NCBI RefSeq assembly: GCF_002927045.1
Contig: NZ_PRDW01000011.1
Coordinates: forward strand, 1 to 64,000
From: Mycetohabitans endofungorum
Lineage (GTDB): Bacteria; Pseudomonadota; Gammaproteobacteria; Burkholderiales; Burkholderiaceae
Direction: 5' to 3'
DNA length: 64,000 bases
A model generated the notes under the pieces. That model was not told the DNA's origin and ran no database searches. It saw only the letters and a list, made by a program, of their open reading frames with translations. Below, piece by piece: positions 9,696-24,045 of this stretch. Numbering within the stretch: position 1 is the first letter of the stretch; every line of letters starts with the position of its first letter. The position numbers were made by a program, and so were the translations under genes.

Positions 9696-10235
9696 ATGAC
9701 GACCGGCGTACCGGAAAACGAGCGTGATCCGGCCGTTGCGTCGGGTTCGGCGCCATCGCCTTGCAAGCCATCAAACCGGCCCGCCACTGCGCGCAACGAT
9801 TGGGACGACGAGCTGGAAGATAACGACATCGTTCCGCTCACCCGGGGCGAAGCCGAACGTATGTTCGGGCCGCAGGTGAGCCGTCCATCGCGTGTCACGC
9901 CGACGAAGGTCGTGGCAGCGCAAATGGTTGTATCCCTGGCAGCGGCGCTCGCGTGGTGGCTGTTTTCAAAGTCGCCGGGTCATGCTGCGCTGTCCGCGGT
10001 GTTGGGCGGGGCGATATGCTGGGTGCCGAGTGCGTTGTTCGCGGCACGCCTGAGGAGGAAGGGCAGCACCGAGAGCATTCTTGCCTGGGTGCTGGGCGAG
10101 GCGGTCAAGATCGCATCGACAGTCGCGATGTTTGTTGCGACCGCAATGCTGTATCGGAACGTCCACTGGCTGGCGCTGCTTGTCACCTACCTCATTGCGC
10201 TGAAAACGTACTGGCTCGCGCTGGCATGGCGCTGA
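9696..10235 (+). CDS. atpI: ATP synthase accessory subunit I
   Basis: A 179-residue membrane protein that assists assembly of the c-ring in other bacteria. A hydrophilic, acidic N-terminal tail of about 65 residues precedes four hydrophobic segments (for example QMVVSLAAALAWWLF and SAVLGGAICWVPSALFAARL). ATG 9696 is preferred over GTG 9693 because AAAGGA ends 6 bases before it. It is the first gene of the atp operon, 51 bp before atpB. Confidence 0.85.
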   Translation: MTTGVPENERDPAVASGSAPSPCKPSNRPATARNDWDDELEDNDIVPLTRGEAERMFGPQVSRPSRVTPTKVVAAQMVVSLAAALAWWLFSKSPGHAALSAVLGGAICWVPSALFAARLRRKGSTESILAWVLGEAVKIASTVAMFVATAMLYRNVHWLALLVTYLIALKTYWLALAWR

Positions 10236-10280
10236 GCGGTGCGGTACCCGACGAAGCAGGTTTTCGATTTATTGGATTGA

Positions 10281-11467
<1,187 letters not shown>

Positions 11468-11588
11468 GGTTTTCGGTTACCACGCGCCGCATGATGCGCG
11501 GCGTATTGAAGAAACGGGCGCGAGCTTCGCTAGATCCTGCGAACGCGCCCGCTTTCAATTCCGGCAAAGCTATCGTTAAGGAAACACC

Positions 11589-12059
11589 GTGAATCTGAAC
11601 GCAACTTTGATTGCGCAAATGGTCGTGTTCCTGGTCCTCGCGTGGTTCACGATGAAGTTCGTGTGGCCACCGCTGATCAGCGCGCTCGACGAACGTGCGA
11701 AGAAGATCGCCGATGGGCTGGCCGCCGCCGACAAGGGCAAGACGGAACTTGAGGCAGCACACAAGCGGATCGACCAGGAATTGGTGAACGCGCGCAATGA
11801 AGGGCAGCAGCGCATCGCGGAGGCGGAAAAGCGCGCGCAGCTCGTGGCCGACGAGATCAAGCGCAACGCACAGGCTGAAGCGGCGCGGATCATCGCGCAA
11901 GCGAAGGCCGAAGCCGAGCAACAAGTGGTCAAGGTCCGCGACGCGTTGCGCGGCGATGTTGCCGCATTGGCGGTCAAGGGTGCTGAGCAGATCTTGAAGC
12001 GCGAAATCGACCAGAACGCGCACGCCGAACTGCTGAACCAACTGAAAGCCGAGCTCTGA
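11589..12059 (+). CDS. atpF: F0F1 ATP synthase subunit b
   Basis: A 156-residue peripheral-stalk subunit. A single N-terminal membrane helix ([20 protein letters not shown]) is followed by a long charged coiled coil rich in Ala, Glu, Lys and Gln. It starts with GTG and has a good AAGGA upstream. A 121-bp gap separates it from atpE, and atpH begins 2 bp after its stop. Confidence 0.96.
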   Translation: MNLNATLIAQMVVFLVLAWFTMKFVWPPLISALDERAKKIADGLAAADKGKTELEAAHKRIDQELVNARNEGQQRIAEAEKRAQLVADEIKRNAQAEAARIIAQAKAEAEQQVVKVRDALRGDVAALAVKGAEQILKREIDQNAHAELLNQLKAEL

Positions 12060-12061
12060 TC

Positions 12062-12610
12062 ATGGCCGAACTAGCAACCATCGCCCGTCCGTACGCCGAG
12101 GCGCTGTTTGGCGTAGCGTCGACCGATCGAGCCGCCGATCTGGCCGCCTGGTCTGCACTGGTGCAGGAGTTGGCGCAGGTTGCGCGTCTTCCCGAGGTGC
12201 TTTCGATTGTGTCGAGCCCGAAGGTGGGCCGCCAGCAAGTCGTCGACGTGCTACTTGCCGCGCTGAAGTCGCCGGCAAAGGACTCGTCTGCCGCGAAGAA
12301 CTTTGTGCAGATGCTGGTGGAAAACCACCGGGTTCAGTTGCTGCCCGAAATCGCTGCCCAGTTCGATGCATTGAAGAATGCACACGAAGGTGCGGCCGAC
12401 GTGACCATCGAGAGTGCGTTTGCGCTGGACGGGCAGTCGCTTGCCGATCTGGTCGCGGCGCTTGAGCGCAAGTTCCAGCGCAAGCTGAAGCCGGCGGTAA
12501 AGCTCGAGCCTGCACTAATTGGCGGCGTGCGGGTGACGGTCGGTGACGAAGTGCTCGATACCTCGGTCCGCGCGCGGCTCGCGGCGATGCAAACGGCGTT
12601 GACCGCATAA
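12062..12610 (+). CDS. atpH: F0F1 ATP synthase subunit delta
   Basis: A 182-residue subunit that links the b dimer to the top of the alpha/beta hexamer. The typical start ([15 protein letters not shown]) and the conserved C-terminal segment [20 protein letters not shown] are both present. It is packed 2 bp behind atpF in the operon. Confidence 0.95.
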   Translation: MAELATIARPYAEALFGVASTDRAADLAAWSALVQELAQVARLPEVLSIVSSPKVGRQQVVDVLLAALKSPAKDSSAAKNFVQMLVENHRVQLLPEIAAQFDALKNAHEGAADVTIESAFALDGQSLADLVAALERKFQRKLKPAVKLEPALIGGVRVTVGDEVLDTSVRARLAAMQTALTA

Positions 12611-12676
12611 CCGAATTGCGATCCGCCAGCGTCAAGCCAACGCGACGCGCAACAGAATTGAACATCAGGAGCGATT

Positions 12677-14218
<1,542 letters not shown>

Positions 14219-14297
14219 TCTCGGGAACGCGGACAGAATGCGGCCTGCATCGTGCGCTGTCACGACGGGCCGCGCCGCTTCGGACAAGGAGTAAGCA

Positions 14298-16645
<2,348 letters not shown>

Positions 16646-16750
16646 TCGGTCGGGTGTTCGTATCGGGGAGGCGTCCTCTTGTTGAGGGCGCCGGGATAGT
16701 CAAAACTGACCGTTCTCACCCCAGCGATTCACGCTCAACCAGGAGTCGAT

Positions 16751-17176
16751 ATGGCAACCATCAAAGTAGATGTCGTCAGCGCCGAGGAAAGTATTTTCTC
16801 GGGACACGCGAGATTCGTCGCGCTGCCGGGCGAAGCGGGTGAGCTGGGCATCCTGCCCGGCCACACGCCACTCATCACGCGTATCCGCCCGGGCTCCGTG
16901 CGTATCGAGGACGAAAATGGCGACGAGCAGTTCGTGTTCGTTGCCGGCGGCATCCTCGAAGTGCAGCCCGGCGCGGTGACGGTGCTCGCGGACACCGCGA
17001 TCCGTGGCGCGGAACTGGACGAGGCGAAGGCCGAGCAGGCGCGCAAGCGTGCCGAAGAGGCCTTGCAAAACACCGACTCGAACCTCGAGTACGCTACGGC
17101 ACAAGCCGAGCTGGCCTATGCCACTGCTCAACTTGCGGCCATCGCGCAACTGCGTCGTCGTCGCGGACAGCATTGA
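16751..17176 (+). CDS. atpC: F0F1 ATP synthase subunit epsilon
   Basis: A 141-residue central-stalk regulator. An N-terminal beta-barrel ([20 protein letters not shown], then [12 protein letters not shown]) is followed by a C-terminal helical hairpin rich in Ala and Glu that can inhibit ATP hydrolysis in other bacteria. AGGAG precedes the ATG. It is the last gene of the operon, and a strong terminator follows at 17223. Confidence 0.96.
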   Translation: MATIKVDVVSAEESIFSGHARFVALPGEAGELGILPGHTPLITRIRPGSVRIEDENGDEQFVFVAGGILEVQPGAVTVLADTAIRGAELDEAKAEQARKRAEEALQNTDSNLEYATAQAELAYATAQLAAIAQLRRRRGQH

Positions 17177-17222
17177 CCCGGACGTAGCTGCGGCAAGCGC
17201 GCGGCCGCGCCAGTCTGAACGG

Positions 17223-17251
17223 ACCCACATCGAACGATGTGGGTTTTTTTT
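17223..17251 (+). terminator. Rho-independent terminator of the atp operon
   Basis: A 10-bp perfect stem (17223-17232 with 17235-17244) closes a tight two-base gap and runs into eight T residues. It lies 47 bases after the atpC stop. Confidence 0.9.
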
Positions 17252-17389
17252 CGCCTTTTCGAGCGTTGCAGTTGCACCCGGGTTTCAATCGATGTCCAAT
17301 GGGATATTGCACGGTCACAACCCGATTGAAAGTTTCCCAATACGTCAACGTTCCCCTGAACGAATCAGAGGATAAAACCGGAGACGATC

Positions 17390-19120
17390 ATGGCCACTGC
17401 ACTCGTCTTGCCGCCGGCGCAAATCGAGCCTAAGGACGGTTGGTCCTATGTTCGTGGCCGTACCGATGTCCCACTGTCCGGGGCGACGGTGGGCGAGTTC
17501 CTTGGGCAGACCGCGCAACGCTTCGCTGACCGTCTGGCCGTCGTGTTCCGGGAGCAGGGCGTGCGCTGGACATGGCGCGAATTCTCCCAGGAGGTCGACG
17601 TGTTGGCTGCCGGGTTGGCGTCGCTGGGCATTGGCAAGGGGGACCGAGTCGGCATTTGGTCGCCGAACCGCGTCGAATGGCTGGTTACGCAGTTTGCGAC
17701 CGCGCGCATCGGCGCGATCCTCGTCAACATTAACCCCGCCTATCGGCTGGCCGAACTCGACTATGCATTGAACAAGGTTGGCTGCCGCGCGATTGTGGCC
17801 GCGGAGCAATTCAAGACGTCGCGGTATCTCGAAATGTTGCAGACGCTCGCACCGGAACTTGCGCAGCATGCGCCGGGGGAACTGCGGGCAGCGCGCCTGC
17901 CCGAGCTGCGCCACGTGATCAGGATGGGCACTGGCCAGACGCCGGGCATGCTGCGCTACGACGATCTGGTGCAGCAAGGACGCAGCCGCCTGGACATGGC
18001 GCAGCTCGCCGCGATAAGCGGCACGCTCGATGCGCATGACCCGATCAACATTCAGTTCACCAGCGGCACCACCGGCAACCCGAAGGGCGCTACGTTGACC
18101 CATCGCAATATCGTTAATAACGCGCGCTTCATTGCGATGTCGATGCGTCTGAGCGAGCAGGACCGGTTGTGTATCCCGGTGCCGCTGTATCACTGTTTCG
18201 GCATGGTGCTCGCGGTGCTCGCCTGTGTGTCCACCGGTGCCGCGATGGTATTCCCAGCGGAAGGGTTCGATCCGGCGGCCACGCTTGCCGCAGTGGCGCT
18301 CGAGCGATGCACGGCGCTGCACGGCGTGCCGACGATGTTTATTGCCGAGCTTGACCACCCCGATTTCGAGCAATATGACTTGAGCCAGCTGCGCACTGGC
18401 ATCATGGCTGGCTCACCGTGTCCGATCGAAACGATGAAGCGGGTTGTCGCACGCATGCACCTGGGCGAAATCACGATTGCGTATGGGATGACAGAGACGA
18501 GCCCTGTGTCATTCCAGAGTTCGACGTCAGACCCGCTCGAAAAGCGCACCACGACAGTGGGCCGGATCCAGCCGCACCTGGAGGCGAAGATCATTGATGC
18601 GCTGGGCAATATCGTGCTGGTCGGGCAGACCGGTGAGCTTTGCACCAAAGGCTATTCGGTGATGCAGGGCTATTGGGACGACGACAAAAAGACGCGCGAG
18701 TCGATCATCGACGGCTGGATGCATACGGGCGACCTGGCGACCCTGGACGCTCAGGGGTACTGTAATATCGTAGGACGGCTCAAGGACATGGTGATTCGTG
18801 GCGGCGAGAACATCTATCCGCGGGAGATCGAGGAATTCTTGTTTCGATATCCGAAGATACAGTCGGTGCAGGTCTTCGGGGTGCCGGACGCGCAATATGG
18901 CGAGGAGTTGTGCGCCTGGATCGTGTTGCGGCCCGGCGAGACGGCGACCGAGCAGGACATCCGGGACTTTTGCCATGGCCAGATCGCTCACTATAAAATT
19001 CCGAAATACGTCCGATTCGTGTCGGACTTGCCGATGACGGTAACGGGCAAGGTGCAGAAATTCGTGATGCGCGCCAAGATGATCGACGAGTTGAAGCTAT
19101 CGTCGGAGAAGACCGCGTAG
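17390..19120 (+). CDS. AMP-forming acyl-CoA synthetase
   Basis: A 576-residue member of the ANL adenylating family that activates a carboxylic acid, probably a medium- or long-chain fatty acid, as acyl-AMP and then acyl-CoA. The P-loop-like motif [16 protein letters not shown], the [11 protein letters not shown] motif, the hinge [16 protein letters not shown], and the catalytic lysine in [11 protein letters not shown] are all present. GGAG precedes the ATG. It stands alone between the atp terminator and hemE. The fine substrate cannot be read from the sequence. Names such as FadD-like or AcsA-like would both be guesses. Confidence 0.88.
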   Translation: MATALVLPPAQIEPKDGWSYVRGRTDVPLSGATVGEFLGQTAQRFADRLAVVFREQGVRWTWREFSQEVDVLAAGLASLGIGKGDRVGIWSPNRVEWLVTQFATARIGAILVNINPAYRLAELDYALNKVGCRAIVAAEQFKTSRYLEMLQTLAPELAQHAPGELRAARLPELRHVIRMGTGQTPGMLRYDDLVQQGRSRLDMAQLAAISGTLDAHDPINIQFTSGTTGNPKGATLTHRNIVNNARFIAMSMRLSEQDRLCIPVPLYHCFGMVLAVLACVSTGAAMVFPAEGFDPAATLAAVALERCTALHGVPTMFIAELDHPDFEQYDLSQLRTGIMAGSPCPIETMKRVVARMHLGEITIAYGMTETSPVSFQSSTSDPLEKRTTTVGRIQPHLEAKIIDALGNIVLVGQTGELCTKGYSVMQGYWDDDKKTRESIIDGWMHTGDLATLDAQGYCNIVGRLKDMVIRGGENIYPREIEEFLFRYPKIQSVQVFGVPDAQYGEELCAWIVLRPGETATEQDIRDFCHGQIAHYKIPKYVRFVSDLPMTVTGKVQKFVMRAKMIDELKLSSEKTA

Positions 19121-19136
19121 GCAGCCAGCGCGGGCA

Positions 19137-19165
19137 AAAAAAAGCGGGCTCAAAGCCCGCTAAAA
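19137..19165. terminator. Terminator-like hairpin after the acyl-CoA synthetase
   Basis: An 8-bp GC-rich stem (19143-19150 with 19154-19161) lies 17 bases after the stop, preceded by a run of A residues and followed by TAAAAA. On the plus strand the U-tract is eroded to a single T. On the minus strand it would have a full T-run. It is probably a once-bidirectional terminator. Confidence 0.55.
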
Positions 19166-19495
19166 ACCACACGCTACGGGGTTAGCGCGAGGAGACCATG
19201 GGTGGCGTTGCGTTACCGCGTCTGACGCGGCTCCAACAAGGATGCCCCTGCGCAAGAGGGCTTCGGCAGTGCCGACCGGTCTTCACGCGTCGTATCCGCT
19301 CATACGACACATCAGACCACATCCGTGTTGGAGCCCATCGGAAGCATTCTGAGCGAAACCCGCCACGCGTGGGGTAACAAAGTGTTTCAGGTTGTAACGT
19401 CCTTCCGATTGTTATTTGCAAGTGGATTGTTTCCGTAATCCGACTGTCGCTGCGCGCGTCCGTTAAAATGGTGCTTTTCCCGGGCAGAGCGCACC
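19166..19495. other. Non-coding gap before hemE
   Basis: About 330 bases with no supported CDS. A TAAAAT at 19463-19468 lies about 28 bases before the hemE start and could be a -10 element, but no convincing -35 is spaced with it. Nothing else is recognised. Confidence 0.4.
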
Positions 19496-20584
19496 GTGCC
19501 TCACAATCTCGCCAACGATACTTTCCTGCGCGCACTGCGGCGCGAACCGACTGAGTACACGCCGATCTGGTTGATGCGCCAGGCGGGCCGCTATTTGCCC
19601 GAGTACAACGCCACACGCGCCCGTGCGGGCAGTTTCCTCGGTTTGGCCAAGCAGCCTGACTACGCGACCGAGGTGACGCTACAGCCACTCGATCGCTACG
19701 CGCTCGATGCGGCCATCCTATTCTCGGACATTCTGACGATCCCCGATGCGATGGGGCTGGGGCTCGAATTCACGCCCGGCGAGGGGCCGCGCTTCGCGCG
19801 CCCGGTGCGCACCGAGGCCGACGTCGCCCGGCTTGCAGTGCCTGACATCGATGCGACGTTACGCTACGTGACCGATGCGCTTGCGCAGATCCGTCGCGCG
19901 TTGACCGGTGTCGACGGCCGCCAGCGCGTGCCGCTGATCGGCTTTTCTGGCTCGCCGTGGACGCTGGCGTGCTACATGGTCGAGGGCGGTGGCAGTGACG
20001 ACTTCCGTACCGTGAAGTCGATGCTGTATGCCAGGCCCGATCTGATGCACCGGATCCTGGAGGTCAATGCGCGCGCGGTCGCCGATTATCTGAACGCACA
20101 GATCGATGCCGGCGCGCAAGCGGTGATGATCTTCGATACCTGGGGCGGCGTGCTGGCCGACCGCATTTACCAGTCGTTTTCACTGCAGTACATGTCCCGG
20201 GTCGTCGCGGCGCTCAAGCGCGAACATGACGGCGAGCACGTCCCCGTGATTGCCTTTACCAAGGGCGGCGGGCAGTGGCTTGAAGCCATTGCCGCGAGCG
20301 GCGTCGATGCGGTGGGCTTGGACTGGACCGTTGATCTGGCGCGGGCGCGGACGCGAGTGGGCGGCCAGGTTGCCTTGCAAGGCAATCTTGACCCGAACGT
20401 GTTGTTTGCCCCGCCCGAAGTGATTCGCGCGCAGGCCCGGCAAGTGCTGGACGCTTACGGCAATCACCCAGGGCACGTATTCAACCTCGGGCATGGCATC
20501 TCGCAATTCACGCCAGCGCAGGCGGTCACCGAACTGGTCGACGAAGTACACCAGTACAGCCGCGCGATGCGCGCCGGCGAATGA
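19496..20584 (+). CDS. hemE: Uroporphyrinogen III decarboxylase
   Basis: A 362-residue cytosolic enzyme that decarboxylates the four acetate side chains of uroporphyrinogen III to give coproporphyrinogen III in heme synthesis. Both family signatures are present: [15 protein letters not shown] near residue 22 and [16 protein letters not shown] near 150. The active-site Asp lies in [13 protein letters not shown]. It begins with GTG, and no strong ribosome-binding site is seen. It is full length. Confidence 0.97.
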   Translation: MPHNLANDTFLRALRREPTEYTPIWLMRQAGRYLPEYNATRARAGSFLGLAKQPDYATEVTLQPLDRYALDAAILFSDILTIPDAMGLGLEFTPGEGPRFARPVRTEADVARLAVPDIDATLRYVTDALAQIRRALTGVDGRQRVPLIGFSGSPWTLACYMVEGGGSDDFRTVKSMLYARPDLMHRILEVNARAVADYLNAQIDAGAQAVMIFDTWGGVLADRIYQSFSLQYMSRVVAALKREHDGEHVPVIAFTKGGGQWLEAIAASGVDAVGLDWTVDLARARTRVGGQVALQGNLDPNVLFAPPEVIRAQARQVLDAYGNHPGHVFNLGHGISQFTPAQAVTELVDEVHQYSRAMRAGE

Positions 20585-20689
20585 CCGCCGGTCGTTGCGG
20601 CAATGCCATAGCGTGGGCTCTGGTCGTCTGGGGCCCAGACTCGCGCAAACTGCGGTAACCGCGACTTGTCAAGACCTGCCGACGGCCAC

Positions 20690-20888
20690 TTATACACATT
20701 TTTTCGCCACCTTTGCTGCGCTGCGGATTTTGGTGTAGCACGGTAGCATCACGTGCAGCCTATTTGAATAAGTCATTGATTTGTAAGGAACTCAAATCGA
20801 GCCGACGCAATGCCCGATTTCGGCGAAAGGCGCGCCACTTGGTCGTTCCACGGGGGTGGCCGCGGGTTTTTACACAAAGTTATCCACA
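20690..20888. promoter_or_regulatory. DnaA-box-like 9-mers in the hemE-priA gap
   Basis: The 455-bp non-coding gap (20585-21039) contains TTATACACA at 20690-20698 and TTATCCACA at 20880-20888. Both fit the DnaA-box consensus TTATNCACA. TTTTACACA at 20868-20876 has one mismatch and sits 3 bases before the second. The surrounding sequence is less GC-rich than the flanking genes. They could regulate priA or neighbouring genes, titrate DnaA, or belong to an origin. No dnaA gene is in the window. Confidence 0.5.
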
Positions 20889-21039
20889 GGGTGCCGAGCG
20901 ACCATAAATTGTTACGATGAATCCATGGCTTAGCGGTGGTTGCGATGTTTTACTTTAACTTCACGCTGAACTGTCCCTTATTTTGGTGACGCTTCGCCGC
21001 GCCGGCTCGGACCGCTGTGGCTGCGCTGACACACGACCC

Positions 21040-23331
21040 ATGCAACCGACGCTTTTTCGTTACGTCCGAGTCGCGCTGGACCATCCGCTTTCGGCGCTGT
21101 ACGACTACCGCTGGACCTTGCCGTTGCAGCCGCTGCCCGGCATGCTTGTGCAAGTGCCATTTGGTCGCCGGCAGACAGTGGGACTGGTTATCGAGGTCGC
21201 GGATGAGACTGACGTGCCACAGGATCGATTGCGAGACGTCCAAAGCGCGTGCATCGATTGTCCGCCGCTGAGCGCGGACTGGCTTCAATTGATCGCGTTT
21301 GCCGCAGATTACTATCAGCGCGGCCGCGGCGAGGTAGCGTTGCCAGCGTTGCCGCAGGCGTTGCGCGATGCTGCCCGTTGGCCACGGTTGTTTGCCCGCG
21401 AGCCGGCTTATCGGCTGACGGCGGCCGGACGCAACAAGTTGCCTGACGCATTGCCGGCCCGTGCGGCGGCGTTGCGACGGCTTGCCCAGGCATTATTGCA
21501 GGCGGACACGCTGGGCGCTGATGAGGCCCGCGCGATACACCCGAAGGCCGTTGCGACGCTCGAGCAGTGGCAGGAGCGCGGATGGGTCCACGTGCAATGG
21601 CACAGCGCCGTCGAGGCACTGGAAATGAGCGGCGCGACGCAGCCACCGGGGCGGGCCGGGCACGATGTATCGTCACAGCTGGACCGGTGCACGGTGCCCG
21701 ATCTCAATGCTGAACAGCGTGCGGCGGTCGCGGCGATCGACGCCGCCCGCGGCTTCGCACCGTTCGTCTTGCATGGCGTGACCGGCAGTGGCAAAACCGA
21801 GGTGTACCTGCACGGCTTAGCTGCCTTGTTCGCCCGCCGGCCCGATGCGCAGGCGCTGGTGATGGTGCCGGAGATCAACCTGACGCCGCAATTCGAAGCG
21901 GTGTTCCGGGCGCGTTTTTCGCACTGGCCGGCCACCGCCTTGGTGACCTTGCACAGTGGTCTGGCGGACGGCGAGCGAGCGCGCAATTGGCTGGCGGCGC
22001 ACGCCGCCGGTGCGCGGATCGTACTGGGCACGCGCATGGCGGTGCTCGCTTCGTTGCCGCGGCTGGCGCTGATTATCGTCGATGAAGAACACGAGCCTGC
22101 CTATAAGCAACAAGAAGGGCTGCGCTACTCTGCACGGGACCTGGCGGTGTGGCGGGCCAAACAGTTGAGCCTCCCCGTCGTGCTCGGCTCGGCCACGCCG
22201 TCGCTCGAAACATGGTGGCACGCGTGCCAGCGCCGCTACACGACGTTGGCGTTGTCGCGGCGCGCGGTAGCGGACGCGGCGTTGCCCAGAGTCCGGCTAA
22301 TCGATATGGAGGCGGAGAAACAGGCGGGGCGCCATCGCGCGGACGGGTTGTCGATGCCGCTCGTGAAAGCGTTGCAGGAGCGCTTGGCGCGCGGTGAACA
22401 AAGCCTGGTGTTCCTGAACCGCCGGGGCTACGCGCCGGTGCTGGCCTGCGATGCGTGCGGCTGGGTCGCAGGCTGCCCGCGCTGCAGCGCGTATGTGGTG
22501 CTGCACAAGCCGGAGCAGCGCATGCGATGTCATCACTGCGGTGGGGAAAGCCGCATCCCGCGGGCATGCCCGGCGTGTGGCAACGTTGACTTGGCGCCGT
22601 TCGGCCGCGGTACGCAGCGTATCGAGGAGGCGCTCGGTGCGGCGGTACCTGGTGCGCGGGTGCTGCGCATCGATGCGGATAGCACGCGGCGCAAGGGCAG
22701 TGCACAGGCCTTGTTGTCAGGGGTGCACGCCGGCGATGTCGATATCCTGGTTGGCACGCAGATGATCGCAAAGGGACATGACTTCCAACGGGTTACGCTA
22801 GTCGGCGTGCTGAATGCGGACGCCGCGTTGTTCTCGCATGATTTTCGCGCGGGGGAACGGCTGTTTGCGCAATTGATGCAAGTCTCGGGCCGGGCCGGGC
22901 GGAGCGGCGCCTGCGGCGAGGTGCTGATCCAGACCGGGCATGCGCGGCACGCGTTATATGCGGCGCTGGCGCGCCACGATTACGTGGGCTTTGCCGAGAC
23001 GACACTGGCCGAGCGACGCGACGCGCATCTGCCGCCCTTCGTTTTCCAGGCTTTGCTGCGCGCCGAAGCACGCGGCTTGGACGATGCGCTGCGGTTTCTC
23101 AATGAGGCCGCTGCGATACTCGACGCGGTACCCGGCGCCGAGTGCGTGACGCGCTATGATCCGGTGCCGCTGAACATCGTCAAGGTGATGCACGTGCACC
23201 GCGCACAGCTACTGCTCGAAAGCGCTTCGCGTGCCGCGCTGCAGCGTACGCTGCGCGCCTGGATGCCGCGGCTGCGCGAACTCAAGGGAGCGCTGCGCTG
23301 GAATGTGGAAGTCGATCCGCTAGATATCTAA
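21040..23331 (+). CDS. priA: Primosomal protein N' (PriA helicase)
   Basis: A 763-residue superfamily 2 helicase that reloads the replisome at stalled forks. The N-terminal DNA-binding domain is FRYVRVALDHPLSALYDY. Walker A is HGVTGSGKTEVYLHGL, the DEEH box is in IIVDEEHEPAYKQQEG, and helicase motif III is LGSATPSLETW. The zinc-binding insertion has four CxxC pairs (CDAC, CPRC, CHHC, CPAC). ATG 21040 is chosen because the residues of the longer frame from 20983 are not PriA-like and the homologous start is MQPTLFRYV. It is full length. Confidence 0.95.
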   Translation: MQPTLFRYVRVALDHPLSALYDYRWTLPLQPLPGMLVQVPFGRRQTVGLVIEVADETDVPQDRLRDVQSACIDCPPLSADWLQLIAFAADYYQRGRGEVALPALPQALRDAARWPRLFAREPAYRLTAAGRNKLPDALPARAAALRRLAQALLQADTLGADEARAIHPKAVATLEQWQERGWVHVQWHSAVEALEMSGATQPPGRAGHDVSSQLDRCTVPDLNAEQRAAVAAIDAARGFAPFVLHGVTGSGKTEVYLHGLAALFARRPDAQALVMVPEINLTPQFEAVFRARFSHWPATALVTLHSGLADGERARNWLAAHAAGARIVLGTRMAVLASLPRLALIIVDEEHEPAYKQQEGLRYSARDLAVWRAKQLSLPVVLGSATPSLETWWHACQRRYTTLALSRRAVADAALPRVRLIDMEAEKQAGRHRADGLSMPLVKALQERLARGEQSLVFLNRRGYAPVLACDACGWVAGCPRCSAYVVLHKPEQRMRCHHCGGESRIPRACPACGNVDLAPFGRGTQRIEEALGAAVPGARVLRIDADSTRRKGSAQALLSGVHAGDVDILVGTQMIAKGHDFQRVTLVGVLNADAALFSHDFRAGERLFAQLMQVSGRAGRSGACGEVLIQTGHARHALYAALARHDYVGFAETTLAERRDAHLPPFVFQALLRAEARGLDDALRFLNEAAAILDAVPGAECVTRYDPVPLNIVKVMHVHRAQLLLESASRAALQRTLRAWMPRLRELKGALRWNVEVDPLDI

Positions 23332-24045
23332 GCGCGCATGGCATGACGCCCGATCCTTCGGCGAAGCCGTCGCTTTGCGCGCCGCGTCTGACTGGGTCAA
23401 ATCGCGCGGCAGCGTCGCGACGGCGCCTGCACTGGTCGCTCGGAACGGAAAGACGGAACCGCGGAGCGGAGAGACAGAACCGAAAGACGGAGACGAGCAG
23501 CACCGTCAACGGAGTAGCCGGCTGCGTGCTGTCAGTGCACGTGTTCGGTAGCTACTGGGCTGATTCCGGCTAATGAGTTCCCCGGTGACGGGCGAGCGCC
23601 GCAGCGGCGTGTCCGTCGGCGAGCCGATGCGGGTGTACGGCAGTTGTGCCGATTGCCGGCACCGCGACGCCGACGCAAAAAGTCTCGAGCACACCATGGC
23701 AGGTCTCTCCGTATTCAGTTTCTGCTTCGGTCCCGGCGTGGCCGATAGTTGCCGACGCCGGTTTGACGATTAACTGGTATCGCCGCGCGACGGGTGCGAT
23801 GCGCTTGCTCCGTCTTGCTGCGCCCTTCGTCTTGTTAACGGCGGGCTGCCCTATCCCGATGACTAGGGAAAACACCGACGCTCAGCCGCTCGATTCGTTG
23901 CGGGAGCAACTTAGTAAGTCGTTGTAAATAAACCATTTTATGCAGGCGCAACCATCGGCCGGAAAGGTTGCACCTTTTTAATGTACGAAGTAGGATCAGC
24001 CAGATTTTTCGAGTGGTCCGGCGGCGACGCCGATGGAAAGGAATC
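23332..24045. other. Gap between priA and putA, mostly without recognised genes
   Basis: A purine-rich tract at about 23437-23492 repeats GAAAGACGGA twice. Overlapping short frames on both strands show no family signal I recognise. The exception is a small frame with a lipoprotein signal at 23799-23927. The gap may be an eroded gene region plus the putA control region. Confidence 0.4.
23799..23927 (+). CDS. Possible 42-residue lipoprotein
   Basis: A short frame encodes a compact lipoprotein signal: RLLR at the N-terminus, a hydrophobic core (LAAPFVLL), and the lipobox LTAGC with Cys17. Cleavage would leave a 26-residue polar, charged tail ending in LREQLSKSL. This size and layout resemble entericidin-like or colicin-lysis lipoproteins, but no homology is claimed. 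No clear ribosome-binding site is seen. It could be a chance frame or the front of a decayed lipoprotein gene. Confidence 0.35.
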   Translation: MRLLRLAAPFVLLTAGCPIPMTRENTDAQPLDSLREQLSKSL

